Assembly (NCBI RefSeq): GCF_052324685.1
Contig: NC_135218.1
Location: forward strand, 10,555,516-10,619,515
DNA from: Brachyhypopomus gauderio
Lineage: Eukaryota; Chordata; Actinopteri; Gymnotiformes; Hypopomidae
Length of the DNA stretch: 64,000 nt
Direction of reading: 5' to 3'
Positions 24,838-39,100 of this stretch are shown piece by piece; the first letter of the stretch is position 1, and each line of letters begins with the position of its first letter. Below the pieces are notes generated by a model. It searched no databases and was not told where the DNA came from. It saw only the letters and a list, made by a program, of their open reading frames with translations. Position numbers and translations under genes: made by a program.

Positions 24838-27540
24838 CTATGAGGACATGGCATGTGAGAACCATAATAAGCATCTGACATAAAGGTCTTTTCCTCATAT
24901 ATCATATCGTAACAAAACATCAATGCTGGAGCAGTTATATCACACTCAGGCAACACCTGATCTTTCTTTAATGGTGATGTACTCAGTGCATTATGATCAG
25001 TACTGCGATCACTTGTGATATTCCAGTTAGTGCATTATGTCTATTATGTATTTTCATGGTTTCTTACAGTTCTATGAGTAAATGAGTAAAGTGATATTGA
25101 TTTTATGTCCACTTAAAAAAATCACAGAAAAATGCACGTTAGTAAGATTAGGTCAGACCTCAACTTTAAAAGACTGAAGCAAAACCATGAGGTATTGATA
25201 GTAAATTTACAAAGTTATGGGCATGGCCCAAATACAATTAATCATTTTGCATTAAATAATATTTAGTTGATGCTTTGATAAAAGCAAACAAATAATGTCT
25301 AGATTATAAAGTTCAGTTTGAATAAAGTTCAGATTCTTCCAATACCTAACATGGTGTGGTGTTTCCATGACTGAGGTAATCAGTAAAGCTCTAAAGCATC
25401 TCATGGCTGTGCCTGAAGACTCTCTATATCAGATATTTATATTTCTCTGAGGAAAGGATTAGTTTATCTCCTGAACTAGAGTACTGCCTAGAAGGATAAC
25501 TGTAAAAGTCCAAAACCTTTTAGCTGATATATCATCTTCCATGAAATCAATTGTAACAGGAAAGTGTAACAAGGACCAAGACCACACTGACATGCACTAA
25601 CCCTCTCAAACCACCAGGAGTCTCCCACTTACCAGTGCTGTCACAAAACAGCATAATTCAGATTGACATAATGACGGTTTAATACTATTTGTAAAGTTTT
25701 CATTGTGTTTTCCAAAAACTTTATTTGTGATACTGGAATATGATTACTTATGTCAAATGTCTGAGGTTAAGGAAAGGTAAAATTTTATGCATACTTTATG
25801 CATACATATATGTAGATTAATTGCGGTGAAGTATAAGCAGTTGTGGTGTTAAAACACACTTAATGGTAAAAACAAACAAACAAAATAAATAAAACAATAA
25901 CATTAACACCCATCCACACACAACTAGATTTATTAGCAAATGTGATTATGCTGAATGATTCCCATTACAAAAGAAGACATTCCAATATAATGCATTGCAT
26001 ACAAGATAAAACATTGCAATACAAACTTTCACATTTTAAACTACCAAAGTAAAACAATAATACTGAGCACATATTTCAGTAAGCTGGCAAGGCAATAAGA
26101 AAAGCTGGCATTGAGAAAGTGTGGTAGTTTGTCGGAGTATGTCGAATGCAGTATAGCAACGACTATATTAACCATGACTCCTGCAAATGTACTTCCTCTC
26201 CCGCATTTGGGGTTTAAACACGGCCAATTTTGCCATGTCAGACATACAGGGCACAGTATAGTTGGTAGCTGGTAGCTGATGATAATAACACTTTAGGCTG
26301 CTATGGAATGCACATAAAGTCATGGGATAACAAACAACATAATAAGTTAAGTCCCACTTTTATTTCATGTTTTATATTTTCAATGAGTGTCACTGATTTG
26401 TCATATTGATGTATATTATTTTAATCATTCAAACCTCCATCATCACCTCTTTTGCAAAGTTCAGTTTCAGTAAAGTGCAGTTTAAGGTTTGAGAAGTTTT
26501 GTACTAAAATAGACTGACCAGCTCTATTACCTGAATTCAGCTATTGGTGTGTATTTGAATCTACTGAAATGTGCTTTGTGGGTGAGTGTATGATCCATTT
26601 ATAATAGGTTCACTGTCAGAAGTCCAGCTGAGGTGTCTAGTTGAGAGGATCAAAGTTAGACATTCCAGAATGAGGTTGAATATATTTAAATCCACACCAC
26701 TATTATAGCAAGCCAAACTTTTTTATTATGCCCATTATTAAATCAGCATTGAATGCACATTTCTATATGTATAATAAATGCACTAAAACCAGGCCAGTCC
26801 CATGTGCCTTTTTAGGGAATAAGAAACACTGCATATTGATAATGTCATGGCAGCACTGGCTATTGTGCAAAGTTGCAGACCAAAGCGGCTTAGACTGCAT
26901 ATGCATGTCTTTCTGTTCTCTTATTGACAGTCACTATCTGACTATACCTCGCCTGTCTGCCCAAACAATATGCTTTATGTGATTCATGTACTGAACCATT
27001 TGCAGATCATTTTAAATGTTAAATAAAATAAATTCTTATTTCTATAATGTGTGCATGTGCATATGCCTGTGATGTTTCAGAAGTTCTCCATATGTAGTAC
27101 CATACAAAGGTTTTAGGACACATTAGATATTTTAAGCTTTTATCTCAACAGGAAGTGTTTGTATGCAAAATAAATGGTACATAATACATAGCTAAACGCT
27201 AACACAAGAAAACATGAAAACAAACATTAGTTTTCTTCAAAGATTTTAATATTTTGTAGCTGGATTAAAGAACACAGGTTTGCTTTTCAGGGTTCTACTT
27301 GAGGTTTCACTTATAAAATGCCTTTAGCATGGTAATGACCGTCAACACTCTGAAACAAACAAGCCGATGACACCCTTGTAGTTTGGTATAGTGCCACAGC
27401 CTCTGAAACCGACAGAGTCTAAAGGAACAAAAGGAGTTTCATGAAACACTTTTTGCACTGATAAATAATTCAAAATATAATAAATAAACACACACACACA
27501 AAGGGAATGTGTAGGTAATATGCCATGTGAAGTATATTTG
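24835..27540. other. Gene-free AT-rich stretch
   Basis: No coding block, RNA gene or clear repeat was recognised. Confidence 0.4.
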
Positions 27541-28140
27541 CACTCACCTGCCACTTTATTGGGAACACCTGTACACCTGCTCATTCAAGACATTATCCAA
27601 TCAGCCAATCATGTACCAGCAGAACAGCGTCGGTTAATGTGAACAGCAAGTCTCTGAATGGTGAAGCTATGAAAGAATTGACTCTGACATGTTTGTTGGT
27701 GCATTGTCGCTGGTTGAGTATTTCAAATATTGCCGGTCTCCTGGGATTTCACACACTCTCCAGAGTTTAAACAGAATAAGATGAAATATAGAAACATTGT
27801 GGTGGAGAGGGGAGAACACCTTGATGGTGGAGAGGGGGGAGTGGTGATACAGCACCTTGATGATTAGACACCAGCTGAGCACTGTTGGAATGACAAAGAC
27901 TGAGTATTGATAACATCCCTTTTTGGCCACTGTTTACTTCCACAATGATAACGTAGTATGTTACAAAGCACAAGTCATCTCATACTGGACCTATTACCAT
28001 GACAATGAGACAGTGCACCTTAACAGCTTCACAAGTCTCCAGCTCTAATTCCAGTAGAGCACCTTTGGGATGTGGTACAACAGAAGAGTGTGTGGGGTGA
28101 GAGAGGTGCGGCATCAGATTTCAGCAGACAGATCAGCAGC
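27541..28140 (+). mobile_element. Internally deleted Tc1/mariner-like transposon relic
   Basis: It starts CACTCACCTGCCACTTTATT, the terminal repeat of a well-known fish Tc1-like family. GTACACCTGCTCATTCA and CAATCAGCCAATCATGT follow. Transposase-gene remnants come in order: a CTGAGTATTTC-like helix-turn-helix part (GGTTGAGTATTTCAAATATT, CTCCTGGGATTTCACACAC), then ACAAAGCACAAGTCATCTCA and TAGAGCACCTTTGGGATGTG, which belong to the catalytic 3' half. The middle is deleted and no frame is open. The right terminal repeat is not seen; a TA/GT tract follows. Confidence 0.75.
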
Positions 28141-28194
28141 AATTTAAATAATCAATCAGAACAAAATCTAAAAAGGAATGTCTTAAAGGAATAT

Positions 28195-28580
<386 letters not shown>

Positions 28581-28739
28581 GTTAAAGCAGGCAGATGTGT
28601 GTGTGTGAGGCACCATATTGGAAATTGGTGCAGGTTATGAACATTGGTAGATGGGGTGAAGCACAAGACTGGAATTGCTAGTGGATGTGGGTAAAACAAA
28701 CAAACTACAGGTCCCACAGTATGTTGTGCTAACTATTCT

Positions 28740-29760
28740 GAGGCTGGACATGGTCTTGTACTCGGAAAGTAAACAGATAATTTATTTTATAGAGTTAACA
28801 TTTAGAAGTTAACAGTTCTATTTGTGGATGCAGAGGAAGAAGCTTTTGAGGGGAAGAAGTTCGCAGATCTGTCTGAGGTGAGAGGACTGCATGGTAGGCA
28901 CATATAAGACCGGTACAGGTAGGTGTTAGGGGATTTGTAGCTAAGTCTGCCACATCCTTGCTTGTGCAGTTTGGCTTTAGAGGCTGTAAACTAGGGGCAG
29001 CTGTGAAGGAGTTATCAGCTGAAGGTGCAAGTCAATGGCTTTGGATACGGACAGCGCAGTGAATGAGGACAGCACAGACTAGTTGGGGAGATGCATTATA
29101 AAGGTGGAAGGGTGGAACACGGAGGACGGAGTAGGTGAGTGGGGAACTGCGTCGTGTCATTGTGCAACGTGGTACGCCCAGATGGAATCGGTAGCACTGA
29201 GCGGGCAGTTGGAGTTTCAGTGGCCCTAGTCATCGGGGAGGCTGGTATGGATTTGCGTTGTTGGAGAAAACCTGCTGAGACGGAAAATCCACATGCAACC
29301 GGTGGCACTTTATATGCATTAATGGTGCCTGTAGGGCCAGGTAGAGGCGTAGTCACAGGAGAGTCCACTATAGATTTGATAGTTTAGGAAGTGAGTGGCT
29401 GTGTGGGGGGCAGCACGGCTGTGTGTGCTATTGACAGAGCACAAAAGCCATAAGGAGCTGATGTCTGAGCATGTGGTGTCAGAGGAGTTGGGTTTGGCCT
29501 TGTTCACCACGGTGGGTTTATGTTTAAACAGGTGCAGCTTGGATTTAACGTTAGTGTAGTTGTGGGTGGAGCTGGGAGGCCAGACCTTTGGCCTTCTGGA
29601 TGCGTAGTGGCCTTAATTTAGCAAAATACAGATGAAGGGATGTGTGTACCTGATGGCCCCAGAGAAGAGCACACAACATTGGGCTGCTGACGTGAAGAGA
29701 GTGGTCTGGGTCCTATGTGAACCTCCACTGGATTGGTAAACCTTTGTCTCAAAGTATTAC
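28740..29760. other. GC-richer, G-rich segment of unknown nature
   Basis: It is richer in G+C than its neighbours and has open frames on both strands at 29096-29510. The minus-strand frames read like low-complexity coding (Pro/Thr-rich; a KSKLHLFKHKPTVVNKAKPN stretch), but no family was recognised and frames change. It could be an old retrocopy or transposon piece. Confidence 0.3.
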
Positions 29761-32140
29761 TCACAAATAAGAGGAGTTAGTATGGGTTGTAAAGTAGAAC
29801 CGTCCTGTGAAAACATCTTTTTTGGATTTATTGAAGAAAGATTTTCTTAACAATATATTGGATCTGTACCCACCATGTTTATGAGATGCATTCCTGACAT
29901 TTCTGGTACTGCCATGTGCACATTTAAAGAGCTCTAAGTGTTCTTCCTTCTCCAAGCTCTCCAAGCTCTGAGTATAGAACATAAACATTTTTGGATGTTT
30001 CAGTTGTGTCTGAAATTCTGATTTAAATTCTACCATTTATGATAAACCAACAAACTTTCATTCACATTCCAAGGCTGGCCAAAACTACTTACCTTTCTCA
30101 CAGATATTAAAACAGAGGCTCATATTATACATAAACCCTTCAGAATCCGCCAGGACAATGTAGAAACTGCATCCTTTTAAGGATCCTTCACTAATCTCCT
30201 ACAGGTTAGACAAAAACAATAAAGACATGAGTGTCAAGAGATACAGTAAATGACCAGTCGAATAATAAGTGCTGTACTGAAGTCTGCAACTGCTTTAGTA
30301 GTGCTACACAAAAATGCATTAACACTGCTGTTAATTTATTAACAAAGCTGTTAAAAATAGCATTGTTACCTCCTATTCCATTTTATGTATTACTGCAGGA
30401 GTTGTCTATTGTATTCCTTACAAGATGTAATCATCTTTACATTGGAGAAAAACAAGAGATGGTTTAATGATCATATTGTGGAACACATTTGCACCGTCAT
30501 AATTAAGGATTTGTTGTTTCCAATAGCAAGGAATATTAATACTAATGAATATTGTGTTAATGACATAACATATCTGTTAATATTGGCAGTTGCCAATACA
30601 ATTAAAACTCAAAGAAAAGTAAGTGAAAAAAATAACAGATCTACACTGAACTTTAAAACCCCAAAGAATGAATGTTATGGTGTAAACCATTTACTTATTC
30701 CCTGGGTCCTTATTCATATTAAGTAATAGTTTCAGAGAGAAGAAAGACATTTTATAGAAGGCATAGACATATTCTGCCAGTGCATGCATTATTAATCCAT
30801 ATTATTAATGCATCTTATTAATGTTTTTTGCTCATGACATCACGTCAAACAAGACCTGCCAGAACCTTAATATTTGAATAATAAAATAATGCTATTTAAT
30901 ATTTTATGAATGGCCTATCCTGCAGAATTGAAAGACCTACAGCAGGTGAATTTATTTATCTATTTTTAAGCATTTCCTATCCTAAGCTTCATCACAGACA
31001 CCACTGAGTACAAACAAGTCTAAACGGATCAGTGGTTACAGCAGAAGCAGCGTTGCAAGCAAGGAGACTTTTGAACAGATGGATTCTGACAGACATAATT
31101 ACGGTCTAACAATGAAAACAGGTTATTATTTGCACTGCGCTCCTTTCTTCTTCCTTTTCGGTCACATGTGCACCTGCAAATCATTCACTTTAATCCCTTC
31201 CCACTGTAGCTATTAAAGGATGGCATGCAGTGACAAAGAGCCGTGTCCCTTATCTTTAGTTTCTTGAATGGTCTGGGGGCTTATTTGCATCACTTCCTCA
31301 AATATTACCATGCCCATGTGCCAATCATTCACAACGAATCCTAGGCTGCTATGACTCAGAAATCGGCCACATCTAGCCATGGATATCCTGTTCTGCAGAG
31401 CAAAAATAATGTGTCATTCATGATGCAGGGTTTGATTTAATTCAGGTCCCAAGTGTTGACAGCAGCTGAATATTGTGTGGTGCTTGTTGTGACTTCTCTG
31501 TCGTAATGTCCAGGTGGGCTGTCCTGTAAAGTCTTTGTGCTGACTCCCTGGGTTACACTGCTTCTCATAAACAATCAGTTCTTGGTGTATTAGTTGAATC
31601 TGTCCTCCCATTAAAAGAATCTGGAAAATCCAACAACAGTGTCCTAGTAGTTTCAAGCCATTTGTTCTATGTTGGGAGGGTTACATGAGTCCGCTGTGTA
31701 AGTATAAGTGACATATTGCCTTTCATCCACTGTGTATTTTAGCTGTGATAGACCAAAAGCTGTTAGGAGAAAACCAGTGCTTCAGCCTCTCCCATGGCTA
31801 TCAACCCCTAAACTCAACTTATTAACAACGTCTACGCTATTGCTATTGCTTTGCTTACAGATCTTTTAAAAATTACTTTTAGATACTTGGAAGTTCATTG
31901 ACTCGCAATAACTTGTCTTAATCTTTGCACAGTCCTGCAATGTTCCAATTGCCTCTTAAACATATGACCTGTTTAGTCTGGATATTTTGTGCATGTTAGA
32001 CTATATATTGCACAAAATATTGCAGATAAGATGACCTATGCGAAGTTGAATAAATGCATATTAAAACCATCAAGTAACACATTCCTTTGGTTATTCTCTT
32101 TGGCATGTGACAACATTTTTTTTTTTGCCAAAAGCAGTGA
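29761..32140. other. Gene-free AT-rich stretch
   Basis: Nothing recognised on either strand. Confidence 0.4.
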
Positions 32141-32149
32141 ATTTTTCTT

Positions 32150-32420
32150 CCATCCTTTGATATTTTCCTGTGAATTTTACTAGGGACACAAGACAGCTCC
32201 TTACTAGGTCATCCAGAACACTCTGAGGACTCGTTACAGAGACAGTCTTTGCGTAGCGGGCCACTCTCACCCCAAACATTCACTGCACCAGGATTAAACT
32301 GCATCACAAAATCAGGACATTTCTTAATAGAAGTGCCATTTCAGTATTTGTTGTATAGTTTATTTTTAGAGATTGTCTGCTCTCTTCAGAACAGTGCAAT
32401 CTATATGTAACTGGATAATT
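32150..32420 (+). repeat. Diverged dispersed repeat, copy A
   Basis: It shares an ordered series of words with 35920-36150: GTGAATTTTACTAG, AAGACAGCTCCTT, TCTGAGGACTC, GGCCACTCTCA, ACCAGGATTAAACTGC, ATAGTTTATTTT. Family unknown. Confidence 0.65.
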
Positions 32421-33431
32421 TTAGTTCTTGTATCAAACTGGATTTGAAATGGAACAATGTCGATTCAGTGCAAAATGTCATCATTAATTAGATGGACATT
32501 TATATCAAAACTGCATTGTGACCATGTAGCAATTATGGCCCTATTTTTCCTCTCATTTCAGAAGACTGTGGGTAATTGGACACAATTCTCATTTTATCTT
32601 GTTGACCAATGAGAATGCCACAGAACTCTATAGCACAGCCAGTGATCTGCCTTCTGAGATGATGCCTGGAGTAGTGGATTTTAACATACAATTGGCAATT
32701 ACAAATACATTTATACACTACAGCTTTTAATGCTTTTTATAAGTGTAACACACATTAAGGCTTGAGCTCAGGCGTCTGTAGCAAGAGTAACTGGTGCAGA
32801 GAGGTGTGCTTGGCATAATACTTCATTCTGAGCCAAAGACAGAACTGTGACCCACAGACAGAAAACAGTCACGCCTGGTGTGGCAGGAGGAACTCTAAAC
32901 ACATTCTTATGATGTTTTCTCAGTTAACTGATCTTACAAAATTTGTCTTTGAGTGCTGCAGATTTACAACGATAAACCAAAATTTGTCCTTGAGTGTTTT
33001 AGATTTACAGCGTGAAACCAATCAGGCAATGGACTCACTGGCTTGGTCCGGCTCTTTGGCAAAACAGAAGTGATGCATAATATCTCTGCATGAGCCACTA
33101 GAGCTATAGAGTGCTGTTATAGTTGATTAGAGGTCCAAACAGAACACAGCAGTAGCATAGGGTGTTGGTGGGGACCTGGTGGGATTTCTGTTAGTCATTT
33201 TCGAACGGCTGAAGGTTTGAATTACTCTGAGCCATCTGAGTCATCAGTGTGAGAAATGTATGAATTTCTGACAGCAATAAGTGATGTAATGCAATTTGGT
33301 CAAACAAAAATGCTCGGAGCTTATTACAACTTAGCAAAAGTACAACTTTTAAACATAGACTACTTTGACTGGCTTTAGGGAAATTACATGTGCCAGAAGA
33401 AAGACAATTGTTCAATATACACGATATCATA

Positions 33432-34027
33432 CACTGCTGCTTGAAAGTTTGTGAACTTCTTGGGTAGTTTAGACTTTTCTTTACCATGATTCCTTAATTT
33501 AATCATCACCAGTTTTATTGTATATGAAATGTCAGGTTTATGTTCATCAATTCGATTTACTTTTTGAGGAAAATGTGTGAGTTGCCAGGAGGCTACATGA
33601 AACACGGAACCAGAGCATGTGCATTAGTAAAGTCAATTAGGTAAAAGACTCATGTGACACACATGTGAGTGCTCAAGTAAGCAGACAACTCAAATGAGAG
33701 ATCCTTGGGAAAAGATTTGAGCCACACTGATTAAAAGGGAGAGGAAACCAACCATTGTCATGCCAAGCCATAAAGCATGCAGATCAACAAAGAGGAAAGG
33801 AGACATCTGAGGACAACAGGAAGGAGGTGCTGACAGCCCATCTGTCTGGGGAAAGCTGTAAGACCGTCTCCAAAAGATTACAGCTTTCACTGTTCTGATT
33901 GTCCCTTACTTGAAAGGTCTGCTTTACAAATTGAGATTTGGGTGTTCATGTCATAAGTTTTATTTACATTTATTTTTAGAAAACAATGACCATGTCTGGG
34001 TGGTTCACAAACTTTCAAGCAGCACTG
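33432..34027. mobile_element. Non-autonomous Tc1-like element with TA target duplication
   Basis: 596 bp. The left end is CACTGCTGCTTGAAAGTTTG. The right end, inverted, is CAGTGCTGCTTGAAAGTTTG. TA sits on both sides (33430-33431 and 34028-34029). The interior retains transposase-gene-like words (GGAAAGCTGTAAGACCGTCT) but no long frame. Confidence 0.82.
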
Positions 34028-34029
34028 TA

Positions 34030-34450
34030 TATACACTCAACACCGATTATGCCTCGCAGAGTTTGCATCTGACCTGTAAATTGTTCATCACCAGCCAATT
34101 TCTGAGTACATGACCACTGCTGACCAGACATAATTTGGGTGGCAGGCAATTGGCAGTGGTGTGTTAGTGAGAGTGGAACTGTTACGAATGTTTCAGACAC
34201 AGCAGTGTAGCTGGAGTTTTTATTAGTGCCAGTACCATTACTGAGCTGAGAGAAGACTACTAACTGGAATTGTCCAGACTGTAGTAGTTCTAGGATCAGA
34301 AACTGACCACCAACATAGAGTTAAAAGGATGATAAACATAAACTGCTCACAGAAACAGATGGGCTGTCGTCCATGAATGAACATCTATAAATGTGTCTCA
34401 AATAAATAATCCCAGTGAAGTGGGTGGTGAGTTTATATTGCTTTCAGAAA
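34030..34450. repeat. Degenerate common fish repeat adjoining the Tc1-like element
   Basis: It contains GTGTGTTAGTGAGAGTGG and TCAGACACAGCAGTGTAGCT, then GGAGTTTTTATTAG. This resembles a repeat frequent in fish (CAGACACAGCAGTGCTGCTGG type). Boundaries and class are uncertain. Confidence 0.5.
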
Positions 34451-35919
34451 TAAATGAATAATATAAATCATGGTCACTCTCAACAGGTTTCACGTGAGAG
34501 AATTTTAGCAATTGATCATCTAGGCTTGCAAAAAAATCTGAGCACAAACCATGTTACATTTTTACTGTCCCGATGTGCTTTTTACCATTGTTGAAGGACC
34601 ATTTCATAATCAGATTAGAATGTCTTGCAATGATCAGTATGAATTATAAAATCATGAGGATGCTACTGTATTTAACAACTTCTCACAAGACAAAAAAACA
34701 CTGGCCACATCCATTAAAATACCACAGTGGTCTATTATCATATAAAAAATAACAATAGGAATTTATTTCTAAAACAAAAACGATACTTTCATCATGGCCC
34801 AGCTGTCAGTCAGCCAAAGAACCACAAATCAAATGGCACAGCCATGCCCACTTTCAGCCACGCCCACTTTCACCTGTTCATTTATACTCACCTGCACCTC
34901 TCTGTCTGTTCACTCCTCCCTCAGTCCAACAGGTCTCCGCCTCCAGTGCTCCGTATTCAAGCCTCTCCATGTCTCTGCTGAACCTGCTGTTCATGACACA
35001 GCTCATCACGACTTTTGCTTTTGTAGCCACTACTAGCTTCTTCTCCTCATTGTTTTTGGACTTTTCATTAAAATTGGTTCTCTGTTAAATCCACTCGCGT
35101 CTTGTTCTGCGCCTGCAACATGTCACATCATGCCACGAGATGTAATATTAAATCAAAGAAACTGAAACCTGGCTAATCCAAGTTCAAAAATGGCAAATAT
35201 TTTCACTTTTTTTTATTGTGCTCTATCTTTGCTTGCAGGTGTGTTCAATGCTCCAGGGAAGGGTGTCAACATTCTCCTGCCTATTTCCATACATGGCATC
35301 ACACGGAGGCAGTGGTGCTGTTGGTACCCCAGAACTGCTATATGCTAGTTTGCGAGATATATATAAGTCTGTACCAAATGTAAGGCAACACTGGGGACAG
35401 TGGCTGATATGCAGCCAGTCTCTGCCACTACAGTCAGAGATTGACAGACACAGACTCTGACTCTGTCCCAAGTTCGCAAGTTTATCCTGCTGTAAGCATG
35501 CTAGAATGTTTTCATGTTTCATAAACATGGTACTGCACAAGAATGTTTTCTGCATTTTTTTCTCCCACAATGAGGTATATTTGTAATTGATTTTTTACAA
35601 TAACTATATATCGCTTATTGATATTTACGGTTGCTGTTACATTTAAAAATGAGGTGACGTACTATTAATATTGAATGAATTTTAAAGGTGCATGAATTTC
35701 GCCTGTATATGGCCTCAGGAACATCCCTCTCTAGCAGTAGTGTGTCAACACAGTGTGTCAACACAGTGTGTCAACATAGTCTACTTGCCTTGTTTCTGCT
35801 TCTTCATATTCTATAAAATTATATGTGAGCAAACTGGAGCAAAAACTGTGGATGAACATATGTGTTTAAAAAAACAAAATTCAGCTTGCAAAAATACATA
35901 AGAAATAGGATTTTCTATC
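34451..35919. other. Gene-free stretch with LTR-like and small tandem repeats
   Basis: 34850-35130 has the look of an old LTR end (TTCATTAAAATTGGTTCTCT, then CTTGTTCTGCGCCTGCAACA). At 35741-35780 a 14-base TGTGTCAACACAGT unit repeats three times. No gene. Confidence 0.35.
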
Positions 35920-36150
35920 CTTCAGTATTGTTCTGTGGATTTTACTAGAAGGTGGAGCCCAAGACAGCTCCTTGCTACCACACCCAAATCATTCTGAGGA
36001 CTCATTGCAGACTTTGGGTATCAGGCCACTCTCAATACAGATTCACTACACCAGGATTAAACTGCTTCTAAAGATACTGATGTAGATCATGACAGAAATT
36101 TCAATATTGATTTTTATAGTTTATTTTCAGAGACTATCTGATCATTGAAA
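35920..36150 (+). repeat. Diverged dispersed repeat, copy B
   Basis: Partner of 32150-32420, same orientation, 3.75 kb away (GTGGATTTTACTAG, AAGACAGCTCCTT, TCTGAGGACTC, GGCCACTCTCA, ACCAGGATTAAACTGC, ATAGTTTATTTT). Similarity may continue weakly into TTCAGGAGAC-type sequence at 36176. Confidence 0.65.
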
Positions 36151-39100
36151 ATAAAGTGTGCCGCTGTTCTATTCTTTCAGGAGACCTTGAGTAACCAGAC
36201 AGCCCAACTATGGAAGACTTTTAAGCAAGCTAAGAAAGGCCAAGATATGATGCAACAAAATGTAGACTAAAACCTGTAGGAGTGTAGGCTTTATGTTAAG
36301 AAGTAATACAATGAATACTAACCCATTCCAGATTGATAGAATGAAGAAAGAAAAATGTAATTGCTGATCATGGCAACTCATTTGGGACACACGATGACAT
36401 GGGCACCTACAGCTGCCCCCCGAGCTGGATCACAGCGCTAAAAAGGAGATCTTCAGTGTTAAAGAAAGGAATTATTAATTATTAATTAGCCAGGTCAGTT
36501 GCCTCATCTGAGCCCAATTGAGCACAATAGACTAGAGAAAAGGCCCCTCAAACGAACTGACACTGGCTTCATTACAGATTACCAGAGAAGATACTCAGCT
36601 TCTAGAAAGGTCTATGGGTCACCAACTTCACGCAGTCCAATATTACAACCAGGTTTTTTATTACTATTAAGCAAATTTTTAAGATGACTTTAATTTTTCC
36701 ACTTTGTTGTGATCCCTAAATGGCAGAAATAATTGTAAAAAGTCCAGTGATTTAAATTTTTTATATTTCACTGAATGTAGACATAAAATTTCAGTATTTT
36801 GATGCTGAAATTTCCTCATTTGATCTCAGAACTGCAGAGCCAAAACAATAAAAATCATTGCTCTACTACGGCATAGTAGCTGTGTGGAACCTCGTTTAAA
36901 TTACATAACAAGCTTTTTAAATTAAATGAAAGATGTCAACTGAATCTGGATATGGGAGTCATAACTGAATGGGTTAATAGACTGAGTTACATTGAGGAAC
37001 TGAGTCCATACTCCAGAAGAGATGGAATAAAGTCAAGCACTTCGCATCCCTTTAAAAACAGAGGCCAGTTCCATTGCTTTTCCTTTTTATTTCTGCATCA
37101 TCACACACATAATGAAGGATCAAACGTGTCAGTACATAGGTACACACTCACTCACACACAAACAAATAAATCAGAGCACAGTAAAGTACTATATTTAAAA
37201 ATGATTTGGTCAGTATTTTTGAAGAACGATTGTACAGTTCTATATTCAGCAACATTATTCAGCATGTTTTAACAGTGGTGGGCAAAGTACACACATTCTG
37301 TATACTTACGTGAAAGAAAAGTTACTCTTGGTAAAATCCTAGCCAAATAATTGTAGAGGTCCTTTGTATAAATATCCACTTGAGTTAAAGTACAAAAGTT
37401 CTATGCCACGTACTTAGTATCAAAAGTACTGGAATGGATAATAGCTATAATATTGTTAGATTATTTCTGTATTAGATATGTTCCCTCTTCTTTATCCTAT
37501 TCAGCCTATTGAAGGTAAGAAGGTTCTAATGTCACTCACTGGGCACGCAGATGTGTTAGTAAGAGTTGATTATGTCAGTTTTTTATTGATGTTAATTAAT
37601 ATGATGTTAATCATCACAAGTACCCAACATGCTGGTGAACAGTTTTCATTAAGGAGGTGGCTGCAAACATGAATGGATTTGAGAACAGGCAAACTTTCAT
37701 TAAAAATTTATTTTAAAAAAATGTATTTGCATGGAATGGCAGTGCAGTGCTGTTTAACACACGTGAACATTCATTGACATTGATTACAGTGTTATATATT
37801 GAGTAACAATATGCTGCAATGTACTGAGCACATGAACTCTCTGTGTATTTACTGTACACTCTGTCTTCCATATTTGATATTAAACATGGTTACTCAGTAT
37901 ATTTCACTGGTGGTGTGATGTAAAGCATTAGCAAAAAAGCTATTTAGGTACAGAAACAGAATACACATTCTTTATTAATGTCTGCTGCCCACTGCATGTT
38001 TTCATGATCATACCTTTCGACAGGCAAAGACCAAAAACAACAAGAAACACAACAAAACAAAAAAATAGTCGAATACAGAAAATAACACCTCTATCCTCCT
38101 GAGAACAGTCACACTGATGTATCGCTTTGAGTTAAAAGATGTTTCATTTAGGATTCACCACATAGGCCTTGGTTTCTGATGCTTTCTCCACAGGAAACTG
38201 CATGGCCACAAATCTGCATTACCTACAAATAAATTTTTATTAGTTTTGAAATTCCAGAAATGGCAGGTGTTGTGGTATGTTACCAATACAAAACTGCTAC
38301 TGACTAGATTTTATATGAAACAACAAAATTACCAAATGTCTAAGTGTCAATTAAATCCATTTACCATAACACATAGCTCATCCTGTGCCCTGGTGCCATC
38401 CGTCATGATTAAGGGTCCAATCAATCCCCGGCTCTGTCTAAAACAGCTATTTTTTCCTTTTCCATCTTGACTCTGACTTAGCCAAGAGCAAACAGTTGAC
38501 AATATGGCATGCTGTTATTTACTTCCTATAACCTCCAAAAGAGAGAAAGCTTTAGTCTTGCAGTGTCTTTGGAACACAATTGACCAAGCTTGCTGCAGGT
38601 AAGAAATGTAGAGACGGACTTAAAGGAGACTCAGTAAAGGGTGTTTGGACTGACTAATGTGTTCAGCACAACCGTGTCCACACAGGATCTCAGAACATTG
38701 CCAGTCAATCATGTCAGATGCTCGCTAAATCCCTATTCAGCATATGCAAGTGGACATGTAGTTGTTCACAGATCAATTAGAACAAATAAGCATTTGCATA
38801 CATGTTTACTGTTACATTCACTGGTTAACACATGCACCACTGGTCATAACAATTTTGGAGAGAAGTTCTTTTCCAGGAGGTTCATACTTTCCATGTTTGC
38901 AGCGAAACTCATCTGTACACTGAAGTCCCCAGCAGTATCTGGCATTTGCTTCTTGTGCTTTTATGGTTGAGCAGATCCTTTGGGATAACTGGATGAACCT
39001 TTCAGCTATGATTATAAGTCCCATCCAGTTAACATGTCCCCTCAGGGTCTTCATCTGGCCTTCATTCATTGAAATATTTCTGTTTGGCTGCCAAGTGGGG

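Noticed and set aside
31414..31656. 80-residue minus-strand open frame considered as the last grm4 exon
   Set aside because: No TYVTYTNHAI-like ending and no phase-1 acceptor that would join the tail exon.
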